Positions 41,081 through 50,366 of a DNA stretch of 64,000 nt are shown here, piece by piece. Origin of the DNA: Vitreoscilla massiliensis (GTDB lineage Bacteria > Pseudomonadota > Gammaproteobacteria > Burkholderiales > Neisseriaceae). Each line of letters begins with the position of its first letter. Within the stretch, counting starts at the first letter, position 1. A program made the translations under genes and the position numbers. Under the pieces are notes generated by a model. That model made no database searches, was not told where the DNA came from, and saw nothing but the letters and a program-made list of their open reading frames with translations. The stretch lies in NCBI RefSeq assembly GCF_001457815.1, contig NZ_LN898221.1, positions 1,378,722 to 1,442,721 on the forward strand. Reading direction: 5' to 3'.

Positions 41081-42727
41081 ATGAACACGAAAGCGACTTA
41101 CATCGATAAGCCGCTGGCTATCCTTAGCCTAGCGGTGGTGTTTACATCTGTGGCAGGTTTGGCAATTTATTCCAAGGAATCGATTGCCATGGCAGAGAAA
41201 GCACTGTTTTGGGTGACAACGGCTTTTTCCGCGCCGGTGTTGATTTTTACATTTTTATCAGTGGTGTTTTGCCTGTCTTTGGCTTTTAGCAAATACGGCA
41301 AAATCAAATTGGGCGAAGGCAAACCTGAATACTCTACGCCAACATGGATATTCATGTTTATCTTGTCGGGCATGGGCTCGTCCGCCTTGTATTGGGGCTT
41401 TTTGGACTGGGCGTATTACTACCAAACCCCCGGTTTAAATCTGGCACCGAGCTCACCTGAAGCCTTGAAATTCAGTGTTGCCTATTCCTTTTTCCACTAT
41501 GGTCCCAGCGCTTGGAGCATTTATGCCTTGGCCGCCATTTCCATGTGTTACCACTACCATGTGCGCAAAAACAAAGGCTTGAGTTTGGCTGCGATGGTGG
41601 AGGCAGTGACTGGTTACAAAGCCACCGGTGTGGTCGGTCGTGCCGTGGACTTGTTGTTCATGTTGTGCATGTTTGGCGCCTTGACCATTTCTTTGGTGTT
41701 AACAGCCGTCACCTTCACCAACATCTTGTCGCTGCTTACCGGCATACCGAACACATTTGCCACCAAAGTGGTCATCATCTTGCTGGTGTCCATCGTCTTT
41801 GCCTTGAGTTCTTACATCGGCATGGATCATGGCATGAAACGCTTGAGCCAATTTGTGTGTTACGGCGTGGTCTTGTTTGCGGTGTATGTGCTGGTGTTTG
41901 GCCCGACCCAATTCATCATGAACAACACCATTAACAGCTTGGGTTTGATGACCACCAATTTTGTCGACATGAGCTTGTTTGCCGACCCGTTTGGCGATGG
42001 CAAGTTCACGCGTGAGTGGACGGTGTTTTACTGGTTGTGGTGGATTTCTTACGCTCCAGGTGTGGCCTTGTTCGTGACCCGCGTGTCCAAAGGTCGCAGC
42101 ATCCGTGAAGTGATTTTGGCAGTAATCATCGCTGGCTGTATCGGCATGTGGTTTGTGTATGGCGTGTTTGAAAACTTCAGCGTACACGGTTTCATCAACC
42201 AAATCGTCAACGTGCCGGAGATACTCAGCAAACAAGGGGGTGAAGTCGCCATCGGCCAATTATTGGGCACCTTGCCTATGGGCACACTGATGATGTGGAT
42301 TTTCTTAATCATCATGGTGGTGTTCTTGGCAGCGCACATGGATGCAGTTGGTTATGCGGTATCGGCCACGTGCACCCGCGGTTTGGAAGAAGGCCAAGAC
42401 CCATCGCCAAATACCCGTTTGTTCTGGTGTGTGATGCTGACTTTGGTGCCGATTGCGATGATTTTCTCGAAAGCACCGCTAGACACCATGAAAGCCGCCA
42501 CCGTGATTACCGCCGTACCGTTTATCGCCATCATCTTGGTGCAAACCTATGGCTTGGTGAAATGGTTGCAACAAGACTATGGCCATGTGCCTGCACACAA
42601 AATCGATGAAGCCAATGTGGCCGAAGCCGAGCGTTTACAGGCCGCTGCAACAGCTGATGTGACTCCCAATGCCGTGGTCACTGATTTGAATGTAGCAAAA
42701 GCAACGTCAAATGGAGAAACGTCATGA
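41081..42727 (+). CDS. BCCT-family carnitine/betaine/choline transporter
   Basis: 548 residues with about 12 hydrophobic segments. BCCT signature around residues 325-350: FYWLWWISYAPGVALFVTRV, with SKGRSIREV following. GSSALYWGFLDWAYYYQTP and FHYGPSAWSIYALA also fit the family. It resembles YeaV, encoded next to D-malate dehydrogenase and CntAB homologues in enterobacteria. It is expected to import L-carnitine or a related betaine, but the substrate is inferred from the cluster. The C-terminus is a cytoplasmic tail rich in Ala/Glu with a DUS encoding LQAAA. It overlaps the hydrolase gene by 4 bp. Confidence 0.9.
   Translation: MNTKATYIDKPLAILSLAVVFTSVAGLAIYSKESIAMAEKALFWVTTAFSAPVLIFTFLSVVFCLSLAFSKYGKIKLGEGKPEYSTPTWIFMFILSGMGSSALYWGFLDWAYYYQTPGLNLAPSSPEALKFSVAYSFFHYGPSAWSIYALAAISMCYHYHVRKNKGLSLAAMVEAVTGYKATGVVGRAVDLLFMLCMFGALTISLVLTAVTFTNILSLLTGIPNTFATKVVIILLVSIVFALSSYIGMDHGMKRLSQFVCYGVVLFAVYVLVFGPTQFIMNNTINSLGLMTTNFVDMSLFADPFGDGKFTREWTVFYWLWWISYAPGVALFVTRVSKGRSIREVILAVIIAGCIGMWFVYGVFENFSVHGFINQIVNVPEILSKQGGEVAIGQLLGTLPMGTLMMWIFLIIMVVFLAAHMDAVGYAVSATCTRGLEEGQDPSPNTRLFWCVMLTLVPIAMIFSKAPLDTMKAATVITAVPFIAIILVQTYGLVKWLQQDYGHVPAHKIDEANVAEAERLQAAATADVTPNAVVTDLNVAKATSNGETS
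42635..42646 (-). repeat. Intragenic DUS
   Basis: TTACAGGCCGCT near the 3' end of the BCCT gene. Confidence 0.8.
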
Positions 42728-43623
42728 GACCCGCACACACGGCCTATCAGTTTGACGATGATATGGCTTACTTTGTGCACTGGTACAGCGTGTTCAAACC
42801 AGCGGACGACGACATTGATTCCAAACGTGCCACTTATGAAGCTTGGTGTCACAGCTATACCCCGCCCATCGATGAAGACATAGACGTCATCGATACCGCA
42901 ACCGCCAACGGTGTGGCCTTGCGCTTGTACAAGCCGCAACGCCCTGCCCCAGAGCAAGGTTGGCCGTGGGTGGTGTATTTGCACGGCGGCATGTGGACGT
43001 ATGGCAGCTTGGACTCGCATGAATACATCACCGCGCCTTTGTGCAAAGACTTGAACGCCATCGTGATTGCGGTGGACTACAGTCTGGCGCCTGAGGCAGC
43101 CTATCCCGCCGCCCAGCAAGACTGCATCGCCGCCATCGAGCATGTGTTGGCACAAGCGGCGGCATGGCAGTTGAACGCCAATGCCGGCATGTTGATGGGT
43201 GACGATGCCGGTGCGGTGTTGGCCTTGGAAATCGCCCGCAGTCACAAGCGGCCTGAAATCCAAGCGGTGGTGGCAATCAACCCGAATTTGGTGTTGGAAA
43301 GCAGCGCTGAAGAACACCCAATTTTAAGCCAAGCGTCCATCCGCTATTTTTGGCAACACTACGCCGGTACGGTCGATTTGCACGTACCGGAAGCATCAGC
43401 CTTGCAAGAGCATGTGCCGACGGTGTTTTTTGTGCCCGAGTACGATGCGGCCAAGACGGCGGTGGCGCGCTATGCCGCCAACTTACAACAAGCCGGCAAC
43501 ACCGTTGCTGTCATAGAAGGTATCGGCATGGTGCATGGCTGCTTGAAAGCCATGCGCATCAGCCCCGCGGTCAAGTCTGTGTACCAGCAATTGATAGCGG
43601 CCTGTAAACCTTATTTGTCTTAA
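42724..43623 (+). CDS. Alpha/beta hydrolase (HSL-like) with Ser to Asp at the nucleophile position
   Basis: 299 residues. Hormone-sensitive-lipase-like fold: oxyanion-hole HGGM at 87-90, VDYSLAPEAAYP, nucleophile elbow at 159-163, and DxxK acid (Asp241) with general-base His271 (GMVHGCL). The elbow reads G-D-D-A-G instead of the usual G-D-S-A-G: Asp161 (codon GAT) replaces the nucleophilic serine. This could mean loss of esterase activity, an Asp-nucleophile mechanism as in dehalogenases, or a binding role. Its start overlaps the BCCT stop by 4 bp, so it is part of the operon; it might act on acyl-carnitine or the aldehyde, which is speculative. Confidence 0.88.
   Translation: MRPAHTAYQFDDDMAYFVHWYSVFKPADDDIDSKRATYEAWCHSYTPPIDEDIDVIDTATANGVALRLYKPQRPAPEQGWPWVVYLHGGMWTYGSLDSHEYITAPLCKDLNAIVIAVDYSLAPEAAYPAAQQDCIAAIEHVLAQAAAWQLNANAGMLMGDDAGAVLALEIARSHKRPEIQAVVAINPNLVLESSAEEHPILSQASIRYFWQHYAGTVDLHVPEASALQEHVPTVFFVPEYDAAKTAVARYAANLQQAGNTVAVIEGIGMVHGCLKAMRISPAVKSVYQQLIAACKPYLS
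43596..43607 (+). repeat. Intragenic DUS
   Basis: AGCGGCCTGTAA near the 3' end of the hydrolase gene. Confidence 0.8.
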
Positions 43624-43663
43624 CCCATTGCAATACCGAACAACCATAACAAGGAGAAATACC

Positions 43664-44836
43664 ATGGAATTCATCGCCAAACTGCCAGCAGATTTCTGCG
43701 AAAAACCTGAAGTGGCTTACACCTTGCCCAAGGCGTATTACACCAGCGACACCGTGTTTGAACATGAAAAAGAAGAGATTTTCTACAAAACATGGTTGTG
43801 CATGGCCCATGCCGGCGAAGTGGCCAAACCCAACGATTACATCACCCGCCAAATCATCGGCGAAAACATCTTGATTGTGCGCGGTAAAGATGGCGTGTTG
43901 CGCGCGTTTTACAATGTGTGCCCACACCGCGGCCATGAATTGTTGCAAGGCAGCGGCAAAGCCAAAAACGTGATTACCTGCCCTTACCACGCTTGGACCT
44001 TCAAATTGGACGGCAATTTGGCCTTGGCGCGCAACTGCGAGCATGTGGCCGAATTCGACAAAGAGCGTGCCAACTTGGTGCCGGTGAAAGTGGAAGAATA
44101 CGCCGGCTTCATCTTCATCAATATGGACCCGAACGCCACTTGCGTGGAAGACCAATTGGGCGGTTTTGCCAAGAAATTGGCCGAAACCACCAGCATCGTC
44201 AAAGATTTGAAAATGGCGGCGCGTTTTGTCACCGAAACCCCAGCCAACTGGAAAATCGTCGTCGACAACTACATGGAATGCTACCACTGCGGCCCGGCTC
44301 ACCCAGGCTTCTCTGACTCGGTACAAGTGGACAAATACTGGCACACCATGCACGGCAATTGGACTTTGCAATTTGGCTATGCGCGCTCGTCTGAAAAATC
44401 GTTCAAGCTCGATCCATCGGTCACCGATGCGTCATTCAGCGGCTTCTGGACCTGGCCATGCACCATGTTCAATGTGAACCCAGGTGGCGACAAAATGACG
44501 GTGATTTACGAATTCCCGAAAGACGCCAACACCACTGTGCAACACTACGAGATTTTCTTCTTGAACGAAGAATTGACCGAAGAACAGCAAAACTTGATTG
44601 AATGGTACCGCACCGTGTTCCGCCCAGAAGATTTGGGTTTGGTAGAAAGCGTGCAACGCGGCCTGAAATCACGTGGCTACCGTGGCCAAGGTCGCATCAT
44701 GACCGACGATACCTTGTCTGGCATCAGTGAGCATGGCATCGCTTACTTCCACCACTTGTGTTCTAAGTATTACCAACAAGATTTGCCAGTGGCGAAAGAA
44801 AACAAAGTCATCCCGATTGCCGCCGCGCAAGCGTGA
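43664..44836 (+). CDS. cntA: Carnitine monooxygenase oxygenase subunit CntA (Rieske)
   Basis: 390 residues. Rieske 2Fe-2S ligands are Cys86, His88, Cys106 and His109 (CPHRGHE and CPYHAW). Mononuclear iron ligands are His207, His212 and Asp322. Glu204 (NYMECYHCGPAHP) replaces the usual bridging Asp, as in characterised CntA enzymes, and numbering agrees with Acinetobacter CntA to within one residue. CntA oxidises L-carnitine to trimethylamine and malic semialdehyde using electrons from CntB. The ATG at 43664 follows AAGGAGA; an ATG 12 codons upstream lacks a site. Substrate could also be gamma-butyrobetaine or another betaine. Confidence 0.92.
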   Translation: MEFIAKLPADFCEKPEVAYTLPKAYYTSDTVFEHEKEEIFYKTWLCMAHAGEVAKPNDYITRQIIGENILIVRGKDGVLRAFYNVCPHRGHELLQGSGKAKNVITCPYHAWTFKLDGNLALARNCEHVAEFDKERANLVPVKVEEYAGFIFINMDPNATCVEDQLGGFAKKLAETTSIVKDLKMAARFVTETPANWKIVVDNYMECYHCGPAHPGFSDSVQVDKYWHTMHGNWTLQFGYARSSEKSFKLDPSVTDASFSGFWTWPCTMFNVNPGGDKMTVIYEFPKDANTTVQHYEIFFLNEELTEEQQNLIEWYRTVFRPEDLGLVESVQRGLKSRGYRGQGRIMTDDTLSGISEHGIAYFHHLCSKYYQQDLPVAKENKVIPIAAAQA

Positions 44837-44893
44837 TGTTTTGAGGACACAGGCATGGCTCGCGCCATGCCTTTCTTATCAGAGTAGCGCATT

Positions 44894-46327
44894 ATGAATA
44901 CCTCTTTATTGTTACAGGCCGCTTACATCAATGGTGAGTGGATTGCTGCAGACGACAGCGTTGCCGTCGACAACCCTGCCACTGGCGCCATCATCGGCAG
45001 CGTGCCGAATTTAGGCGCTGTTGCCACCGAACAAGCGGTGACAGCCGCCCATGCCGCATTGGCACCGTGGCAAGCACTGACGGCGCAACAGCGTGCCGAT
45101 ATATTGTTGCGCTGGTATCAATTGATGTTGGAGCACGCCGACGATTTGGCGGCGTTGATGACGCTGGAGCAAGGCAAGCCGCTGGCCGAAGCCTTGGGCG
45201 AAGTCAAGTATGCCGCTTCGTTTATGCAATGGTTTGCCGAAGAAGGCAAGCGTTTGTACGGCGATGTGATCCCGTCACCGTCACCCGACAAACAATTGTT
45301 GGTCAGCAAAGAAGCCATAGGCGTGGTCGCGGCGATTACACCGTGGAATTTCCCGTTGGCAATGATTACGCGCAAAGCCGCACCGGCTTTGGCCGCAGGT
45401 TGCACCATGGTATTGAAACCGGCCAATGAAACGCCGTTTTCCGCCTTGGCTTTGGCCAAGCTGGCCGAACAAGCCGGCATTCCAGCAGGTGTGCTCAATG
45501 TGGTCACTGGCGATGCGGTTGCCATCGGTTCGGTGCTCACCTCGCATCCCGAAGTGCGCAAACTGACGTTTACCGGCTCTACCCCTGTTGGCCGCTTATT
45601 GATGCAGCAATGCGCCGCCACGGTGAAAAAAATGTCGCTGGAACTCGGTGGCAATGCGCCGTTTATCGTGTTTGACGATGCCGATTTGGACAAAGCCGTA
45701 CAAGGCGCGGTGTTTGCCAAATTCCGCAATGCCGGCCAAACCTGTGTCTGCGCCAACCGCTTTTACATCCACCGTTCGGTCTATGCCGAATTTGCGCAAA
45801 AATTTGCCGCCGCCGTGGCGCAATTGCAAGTGGGCAATGGCATGGACGCGGGCGTGAACATCGGGCCTTTAATCAATCAAAAAGCCGTGAGCAAGGTCGA
45901 AACCTTGTTGCAAGACGCACTAGACAAAGGCGCACAAGTCTTAACTGGCGGCAAAGCGCATGCGCTCGGTGGCAATTTCTTTGAGCCGACCGTATTGAGC
46001 AATGTGAACGCCGACATGGCCTTGGTCAGCGATGAAATCTTTGGCCCAGTTGCACCGTTGATTGCATTTGATGATGAAGCCGAGGCCATCGTCGCCGCTA
46101 ACAACACCATTTACGGCTTGGCCGCCTATGTGTACAGCGAAAACCTGTCGCGCATCATGCGCGTGAGCCGCCAATTGGAATATGGCATGGTCGGCATCAA
46201 CACCAGCGCCATCTCCAACGAGGTCGTGCCCTTCGGTGGCGTCAAGCAATCGGGTTTGGGACGCGAAGGCTCGAAATACGGCATAGAAGACTTTATTGAA
46301 ACCAAATACCTGTGTGTGGCGGTTTGA
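44894..46327 (+). CDS. Aldehyde dehydrogenase, probable malic semialdehyde dehydrogenase
   Basis: 477 residues, typical for succinate-semialdehyde dehydrogenases (GabD-like). Key residues: Asn162 in TPWNFPLAM, the FTGSTPVGRLL NAD(P) loop, Glu260 in SLELGGNAPF, catalytic Cys294 in GQTCVCANRF. Placed between cntA and cntB, it most probably oxidises malic semialdehyde made by CntA to malate. The first codons contain a DUS. ATG at 44894 lacks a strong ribosome-binding site, so it may be translated by coupling from cntA 55 bp upstream. Confidence 0.9.
   Translation: MNTSLLLQAAYINGEWIAADDSVAVDNPATGAIIGSVPNLGAVATEQAVTAAHAALAPWQALTAQQRADILLRWYQLMLEHADDLAALMTLEQGKPLAEALGEVKYAASFMQWFAEEGKRLYGDVIPSPSPDKQLLVSKEAIGVVAAITPWNFPLAMITRKAAPALAAGCTMVLKPANETPFSALALAKLAEQAGIPAGVLNVVTGDAVAIGSVLTSHPEVRKLTFTGSTPVGRLLMQQCAATVKKMSLELGGNAPFIVFDDADLDKAVQGAVFAKFRNAGQTCVCANRFYIHRSVYAEFAQKFAAAVAQLQVGNGMDAGVNIGPLINQKAVSKVETLLQDALDKGAQVLTGGKAHALGGNFFEPTVLSNVNADMALVSDEIFGPVAPLIAFDDEAEAIVAANNTIYGLAAYVYSENLSRIMRVSRQLEYGMVGINTSAISNEVVPFGGVKQSGLGREGSKYGIEDFIETKYLCVAV
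44912..44923 (-). repeat. Intragenic DUS at the 5' end of the aldehyde dehydrogenase
   Basis: TTACAGGCCGCT, beginning at codon 7. Confidence 0.8.
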
Positions 46328-46405
46328 TACACACACTACATGCAACAGCAAATGGCTACAAAGCCATCACTTAAGAATCAGCAGTCCGCAAGAAGAGGAA
46401 ATACC

Positions 46406-47365
46406 ATGGCCAATCACTACACCATGATGGACGTTGTCGTGAGCGACATCCAACAATTGACGCCGTTAATCAAACAATTCACGTTTCAAAAAGCCGATGG
46501 TGGCGACTTTCCGGCCTTTACTGGCGGCAGCCACATCATTGTGCAAATGAGCGACAAATTGTCGAATGCCTATTCCCTCATGAGTTCGCCGGCGCAATTG
46601 TCCGAATACAAAATCTGTGTGCGCAAAGACGTGGACGGCAAAGGCGGCTCGGTACACATGCACGATGCCGTACAAGTGGGCGACCACATCCACATCACCG
46701 AACCTAAGAATTTGTTTGCCTTATCCGAACGCGGCGAGCGCCATATTTTGATTGCTGGCGGCATCGGTATCACCCCGTTCATCCCACAATTGGAAGAATT
46801 GGCGGCGCGCGGCGTCGATTACGAATTGCATTATGCGTTTCGCGCACCTGAGCACGGCGCATTGTGGGGCGATTTACAGGCCGGCTCGCATCAGTCCAAC
46901 TGCCACAGCTATGTCAACAGCGACGGCAAAGACTTGGATGTGGAAGCCTTGGTACAAGCACAGCCTTTGGGCACGCATGTGTATGTGTGCGGCCCCAAAG
47001 CCTTGATCGACGCCACCATCGCGGCCTGTAACCGTGCCCGTTTTCGCGATGAACACATCCATTGGGAACAATTCGCCTCGACCATGCCCACTGATGGCGC
47101 TGGCTTTGAAGTGGTGTTGGCGCAAACTGGCCAGACCATTACCGTAGCGCCAGACGAATCCATTTTGCAAGCAGTGGAAAAAATTGGCATCAGCGTCGAT
47201 TGCCTGTGCCGCGAAGGCGCGTGTGGCACCTGTGAAACCGCGATTTTGGCCGGTGAAGCCGAGCATTACGACCAATATTTGGACGACGATGAAAAAGCCA
47301 GCCAGAAAACCATCATGATATGCGTGTCGCGCGCCAAAGGCAGCAGCATTACTTTGGATTTGTAA
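46406..47365 (+). CDS. cntB: Carnitine monooxygenase reductase subunit CntB
   Basis: 319 residues, a phthalate-dioxygenase-reductase-type protein. FMN-binding NAYSLMSSPAQ (54-64), NAD-binding ILIAGGIGITPFI (about 114-126) and VYVCGPKALI (193-201), then a C-terminal plant-type 2Fe-2S domain with Cys268, Cys273, Cys276 and Cys306 (CREGACGTC). It passes electrons from NADH to CntA. The ATG at 46406 has AGAGGAAA upstream. Last gene of the cluster. Confidence 0.92.
   Translation: MANHYTMMDVVVSDIQQLTPLIKQFTFQKADGGDFPAFTGGSHIIVQMSDKLSNAYSLMSSPAQLSEYKICVRKDVDGKGGSVHMHDAVQVGDHIHITEPKNLFALSERGERHILIAGGIGITPFIPQLEELAARGVDYELHYAFRAPEHGALWGDLQAGSHQSNCHSYVNSDGKDLDVEALVQAQPLGTHVYVCGPKALIDATIAACNRARFRDEHIHWEQFASTMPTDGAGFEVVLAQTGQTITVAPDESILQAVEKIGISVDCLCREGACGTCETAILAGEAEHYDQYLDDDEKASQKTIMICVSRAKGSSITLDL
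47021..47031 (+). repeat. Intragenic DUS-like word
   Basis: GCGGCCTGTAA within cntB; 11 of 12 consensus positions. Confidence 0.65.
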
Positions 47366-47430
47366 GACGGTGACAAGCGCATTGTGCTGATTAAGCGTTT
47401 GCATACGCAGTAAACATGCAAACCCACTAC

Positions 47431-47469
47431 AAGCGGCCTGTAAACCTATTACGGATTTACAGGCCGCTT
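47431..47469 (+). terminator. DUS-pair terminator after cntB
   Basis: AAGCGGCCTGTAAA, 11 nt, TTTACAGGCCGCTT then TT: 14-bp stem of opposed DUS copies ending the carnitine operon. Confidence 0.85.
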
Positions 47470-47608
47470 TTCTATATGAGAAGCCTTTAACCATTAGGAT
47501 TTATGCGTCTCTCGACCAAGGCAAGTATTACCTTGGTTTAGTAAAACCCTGCCTAGCCCATTGTGCGGATGGAAATCTGAATTCTCGGTTCATATAAACA
47601 TCGTTTAT

Positions 47609-47648
47609 AAGCGGCCTGTAAACCTTTTTAAAAGCTTACAGGCCGCTT
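47609..47648. terminator. Second DUS-pair hairpin
   Basis: AAGCGGCCTGTAA with its complement around a T/A-rich loop, 140 bp after the first pair and before the convergent YezG/Sel1-like gene. Confidence 0.75.
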
Positions 47649-47760
47649 ATTTCTCCATTTATGCCATGTTTGTTTATCAACCAAGTGTTAATTAACACCT
47701 CACATAGTATGCACCTTCTTGCTGGCCTCACCCCTCACACCACCACAACGGCACAATAAA

Positions 47761-47785
47761 AAAGCAGAAACCTAAGTTTCTGCTT
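47761..47785 (-). terminator. Terminator hairpin after YezG/Sel1-like gene
   Basis: AAAGCAGAAAC, CTA, GTTTCTGCTTT; on the minus strand the stem is followed by TTTTTTATT. Ordinary intrinsic terminator. Confidence 0.8.
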
Positions 47786-47812
47786 TACTGATATGCGGTC
47801 TGATAACTCGAA

Positions 47813-48667
47813 TCAATCCTGAGCTAAACCGGCGCTGTCGACACACAAATCATCCAAACGCAATTGGGCTGGGATAAAGCCATGTTCGGCGGCTTTGGAA
47901 TAACACTGTTTGGCGTGTTCAATATTGGCGGCCAAACCTTGGTAACCCGATTGGTACATCAAGCCCAACACAAATTGCGCGGCGGGGTCGAATTTTTTGG
48001 CACGTGCTTGCATGGTGCGCACATCGATTTGCGATTCTTCCACATACTGTGGGTTCAAATCCCACATCGCCGCCCAGTTGTAATACGCGGCCAATGAGGT
48101 GGCTTCACAATTAAGCAAACGTTCAAAGTATTCATACGCACGTTCAGTGTTTTGCGCGATGCCATTGCGACCGATGGCATAGTCTATTGCGACGGCAAAC
48201 TGGCTTTGCGGTGTGCACGCCACACTCACCGGTGCCATCACAGCGGCCTGTAAATTCATGTCTTTCACCGCCAACCATTCATCCTCGTCCACATCGTAAG
48301 CATCCAAGTCTTGCGCGGCCAATACCTCTATGCCTTGCATAAACAAATGGGGGTGGCTGTGTTCGAGCGGAATGTGCGCAAATTCAAACGTCACACCGGC
48401 GTCAGCATCGACACTGATTTTGCACTGCGTCCACACCTTGCCTTGCAACAAATCGTTTTGTTTCAACTGTTGCAACAAATCCAAGGTTTCGTCTAACACG
48501 CTGTCGCTCAACACATCGGCGGTCACGCGCTGCTCGTTTTGATGCAATGCCGAAATGGCGCTGAACGAATACTGAGGATACACATGTGCATATAACTCAA
48601 AAGCCTTAACACTGCGTGGCAATGCACTGCGGATATTGGTCGCGATGGTTTGGAATAAGTTTGCCAT
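47813..48667 (-). CDS. YezG-like immunity/Sel1-repeat fusion protein (putative)
   Basis: About 284 residues. The N-terminal half (MANLFQTIATNIRSALP, LYAHVYPQYSFSAISAL, LLQQLKQNDLLQGKVWTQCK) resembles the YezG/DUF600 immunity fold. The C-terminal 90 residues look like Sel1/TPR-like repeats (GIAQNTERAYEYFERLLN, LGLMYQSGYQGLAANIEHAK, CYSKAAEHGFIPAQLRLDDL). Acts probably by protein binding in the cytoplasm; no signal peptide. The start at 48665-48667 is eight bases after AGAGGTGA; an ATG three codons earlier overlaps that site. No toxin gene is adjacent. Confidence 0.6.
   Translation of the reverse strand: MANLFQTIATNIRSALPRSVKAFELYAHVYPQYSFSAISALHQNEQRVTADVLSDSVLDETLDLLQQLKQNDLLQGKVWTQCKISVDADAGVTFEFAHIPLEHSHPHLFMQGIEVLAAQDLDAYDVDEDEWLAVKDMNLQAAVMAPVSVACTPQSQFAVAIDYAIGRNGIAQNTERAYEYFERLLNCEATSLAAYYNWAAMWDLNPQYVEESQIDVRTMQARAKKFDPAAQFVLGLMYQSGYQGLAANIEHAKQCYSKAAEHGFIPAQLRLDDLCVDSAGLAQD
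48242..48253 (+). repeat. Intragenic DUS
   Basis: AGCGGCCTGTAA within the YezG/Sel1-like gene. Confidence 0.8.
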
Positions 48668-49002
48668 GTCATTCACCTCTAAATAAACGGTTAGCTTTAG
48701 TGCTTAAACGGTAGTTCAGTGGCGGGATATTTAGAGCTTAATTACAGGCTTAATGCCTGTTACCCGCCTGCCGAAGTCTTTGTTTTTATAATGCAAACTG
48801 CATGCCAAACCCATTTACCGAGGCCAACTATATTAGTGTTATTAACTTAGCAAACAAGATGAAAAACAGATTCAAGCAATGGTATCGCACTTTCATAACT
48901 TGAAATTGCCGCAATAGTGAGTTTCAAGACAGACTATTCTAGAGTAATGCATTCCAACTAATTTAGTTGCAATACACTAAACAATGCATAGCAAACTTTT
49001 CG
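48668..49002. other. Intergenic region
   Basis: About 335 bp between the YezG/Sel1-like gene start and the MFS gene end. I see no gene or clear structure. Confidence 0.55.
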
Positions 49003-50184
49003 TTATATAGATGGGCAGATATGCTGCTTATGCCCTGTTGCAGGCAAGCATTTCGCTTGCACATATACCAAGATTAGTGCACCCGCTGCAATGGCCGCGC
49101 CCACATATGATACGGCGGCATATCCCCAATGCATGCTGATGGCCAAACCACCGGCAGCCGCGCCCAACGCATTGCCCAAATTGAACGCACCAATGTTCAC
49201 CGACGATGCCAAACCGGGCGCCTCATGTGCCACCGCCATCACCCGCATTTGCACCGGTGGCACGATGGCAAACGTGGCAACACCCCACAACAACAGCGCC
49301 AGTGCCGCACCGACTTGCGTCTGTGCCAACCACGGCAACAGCAACATCACCACCATCAACATCAGCAAAAAGCCCACCACGGTTTTTTCCACCGACACAT
49401 CGGCGAATTTGCCGCCCAAATGGTTGCCTATGGAAAAGCCGACTCCGATTAACACCAACATGGCGGTGATAAAGCCGGCGCTGGCGTGGGTCAAGTCGGC
49501 CAAGACTGGCGCAATATAGGTATATAAGGTAAACATCGCGCCCGCGCCCAATACCGTTGTCAACAAAGCCAATACAACGGGCAAACGGGTCAAGGCTTTC
49601 AATTCGGCACGCACATTCGGTTTGGCTGCCGCCGTACCCGCTGGCAAGGCGCGGTATAAGGCGATGATGGTGATGACACCAAGCAGCGCAATCGCGGCAA
49701 AGGCGCTGCGCCAGCCAATGTGTTGTCCTAACCAAGTCGCCAACGGCACACCACCAATATTGGCGATGGTCAAACCCATGAACATGCTGGCGACGGCGCT
49801 GGCTTGCTTATCGGGCGCGACCACGCTGGCTGCCACCACCGAGCCTATGCCAAAGAAAGCGCCGTGATTCAAACTGGTGATTAAGCGAGCCACCATCAAG
49901 CTGGCATACGAAGGCGACAACGCCGCCACCACATTGCCGACGGTGAAAATCGCCATCAACAGCATCAAAGCCTTGCGTTTGCCAAAGCGGCCAAACCACA
50001 GCGTCATCAATGGTGCGCCCAACATCACGCCCAAGGCATAGCCGCTAATCAACATACCGGCGCTGGGGATGCTCACGCCCAAATCGCTGGCCATATTCGG
50101 CAGCAAACCCATAGGTGAAAATTCGGTAGTGCCGATGGCAAACGCGCCTATGGCCAAAGCCCATAAGGGCAGATTGAGTTTCAT
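49003..50184 (-). CDS. MFS transporter, DHA1 (AraJ-like) family
   Basis: 393 residues with 12 hydrophobic helices. Family motifs: LWALAIGAFAIGTTEFSPMG at the start (the antiporter-like TTEF), PLMTLWFGRFGKRKALML (motif A) and LNHGAFFGIGSVVA. AraJ-like transporters export small sugars, drugs or amino-acid-like compounds; substrate unknown. AGGAATA precedes the ATG. Divergent from a LysR regulator that probably controls it. Confidence 0.9.
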   Translation of the reverse strand: MKLNLPLWALAIGAFAIGTTEFSPMGLLPNMASDLGVSIPSAGMLISGYALGVMLGAPLMTLWFGRFGKRKALMLLMAIFTVGNVVAALSPSYASLMVARLITSLNHGAFFGIGSVVAASVVAPDKQASAVASMFMGLTIANIGGVPLATWLGQHIGWRSAFAAIALLGVITIIALYRALPAGTAAAKPNVRAELKALTRLPVVLALLTTVLGAGAMFTLYTYIAPVLADLTHASAGFITAMLVLIGVGFSIGNHLGGKFADVSVEKTVVGFLLMLMVVMLLLPWLAQTQVGAALALLLWGVATFAIVPPVQMRVMAVAHEAPGLASSVNIGAFNLGNALGAAAGGLAISMHWGYAAVSYVGAAIAAGALILVYVQAKCLPATGHKQHICPSI

Positions 50185-50366
50185 GTTGTATTCCTGTGAG
50201 GTATGTGGTGGGATGTTAACGACTGTGGTTTATCTGATGGCCGCGCCTGAGCTGGCTACTGGTCGCCGATTCAAACAGACAAATGGATACAGCCAGCAAG
50301 GATACGCAGTTTGTTATTGCCAAAAAATACCGAATCACTCAAAATATTTTTGCGTATGAATCACGA

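Noticed and set aside
41699..42259. Long antisense frames across the BCCT transporter and other high-GC core genes
   Set aside because: They are antisense shadows of well-supported genes; the sense strand has the family motifs.
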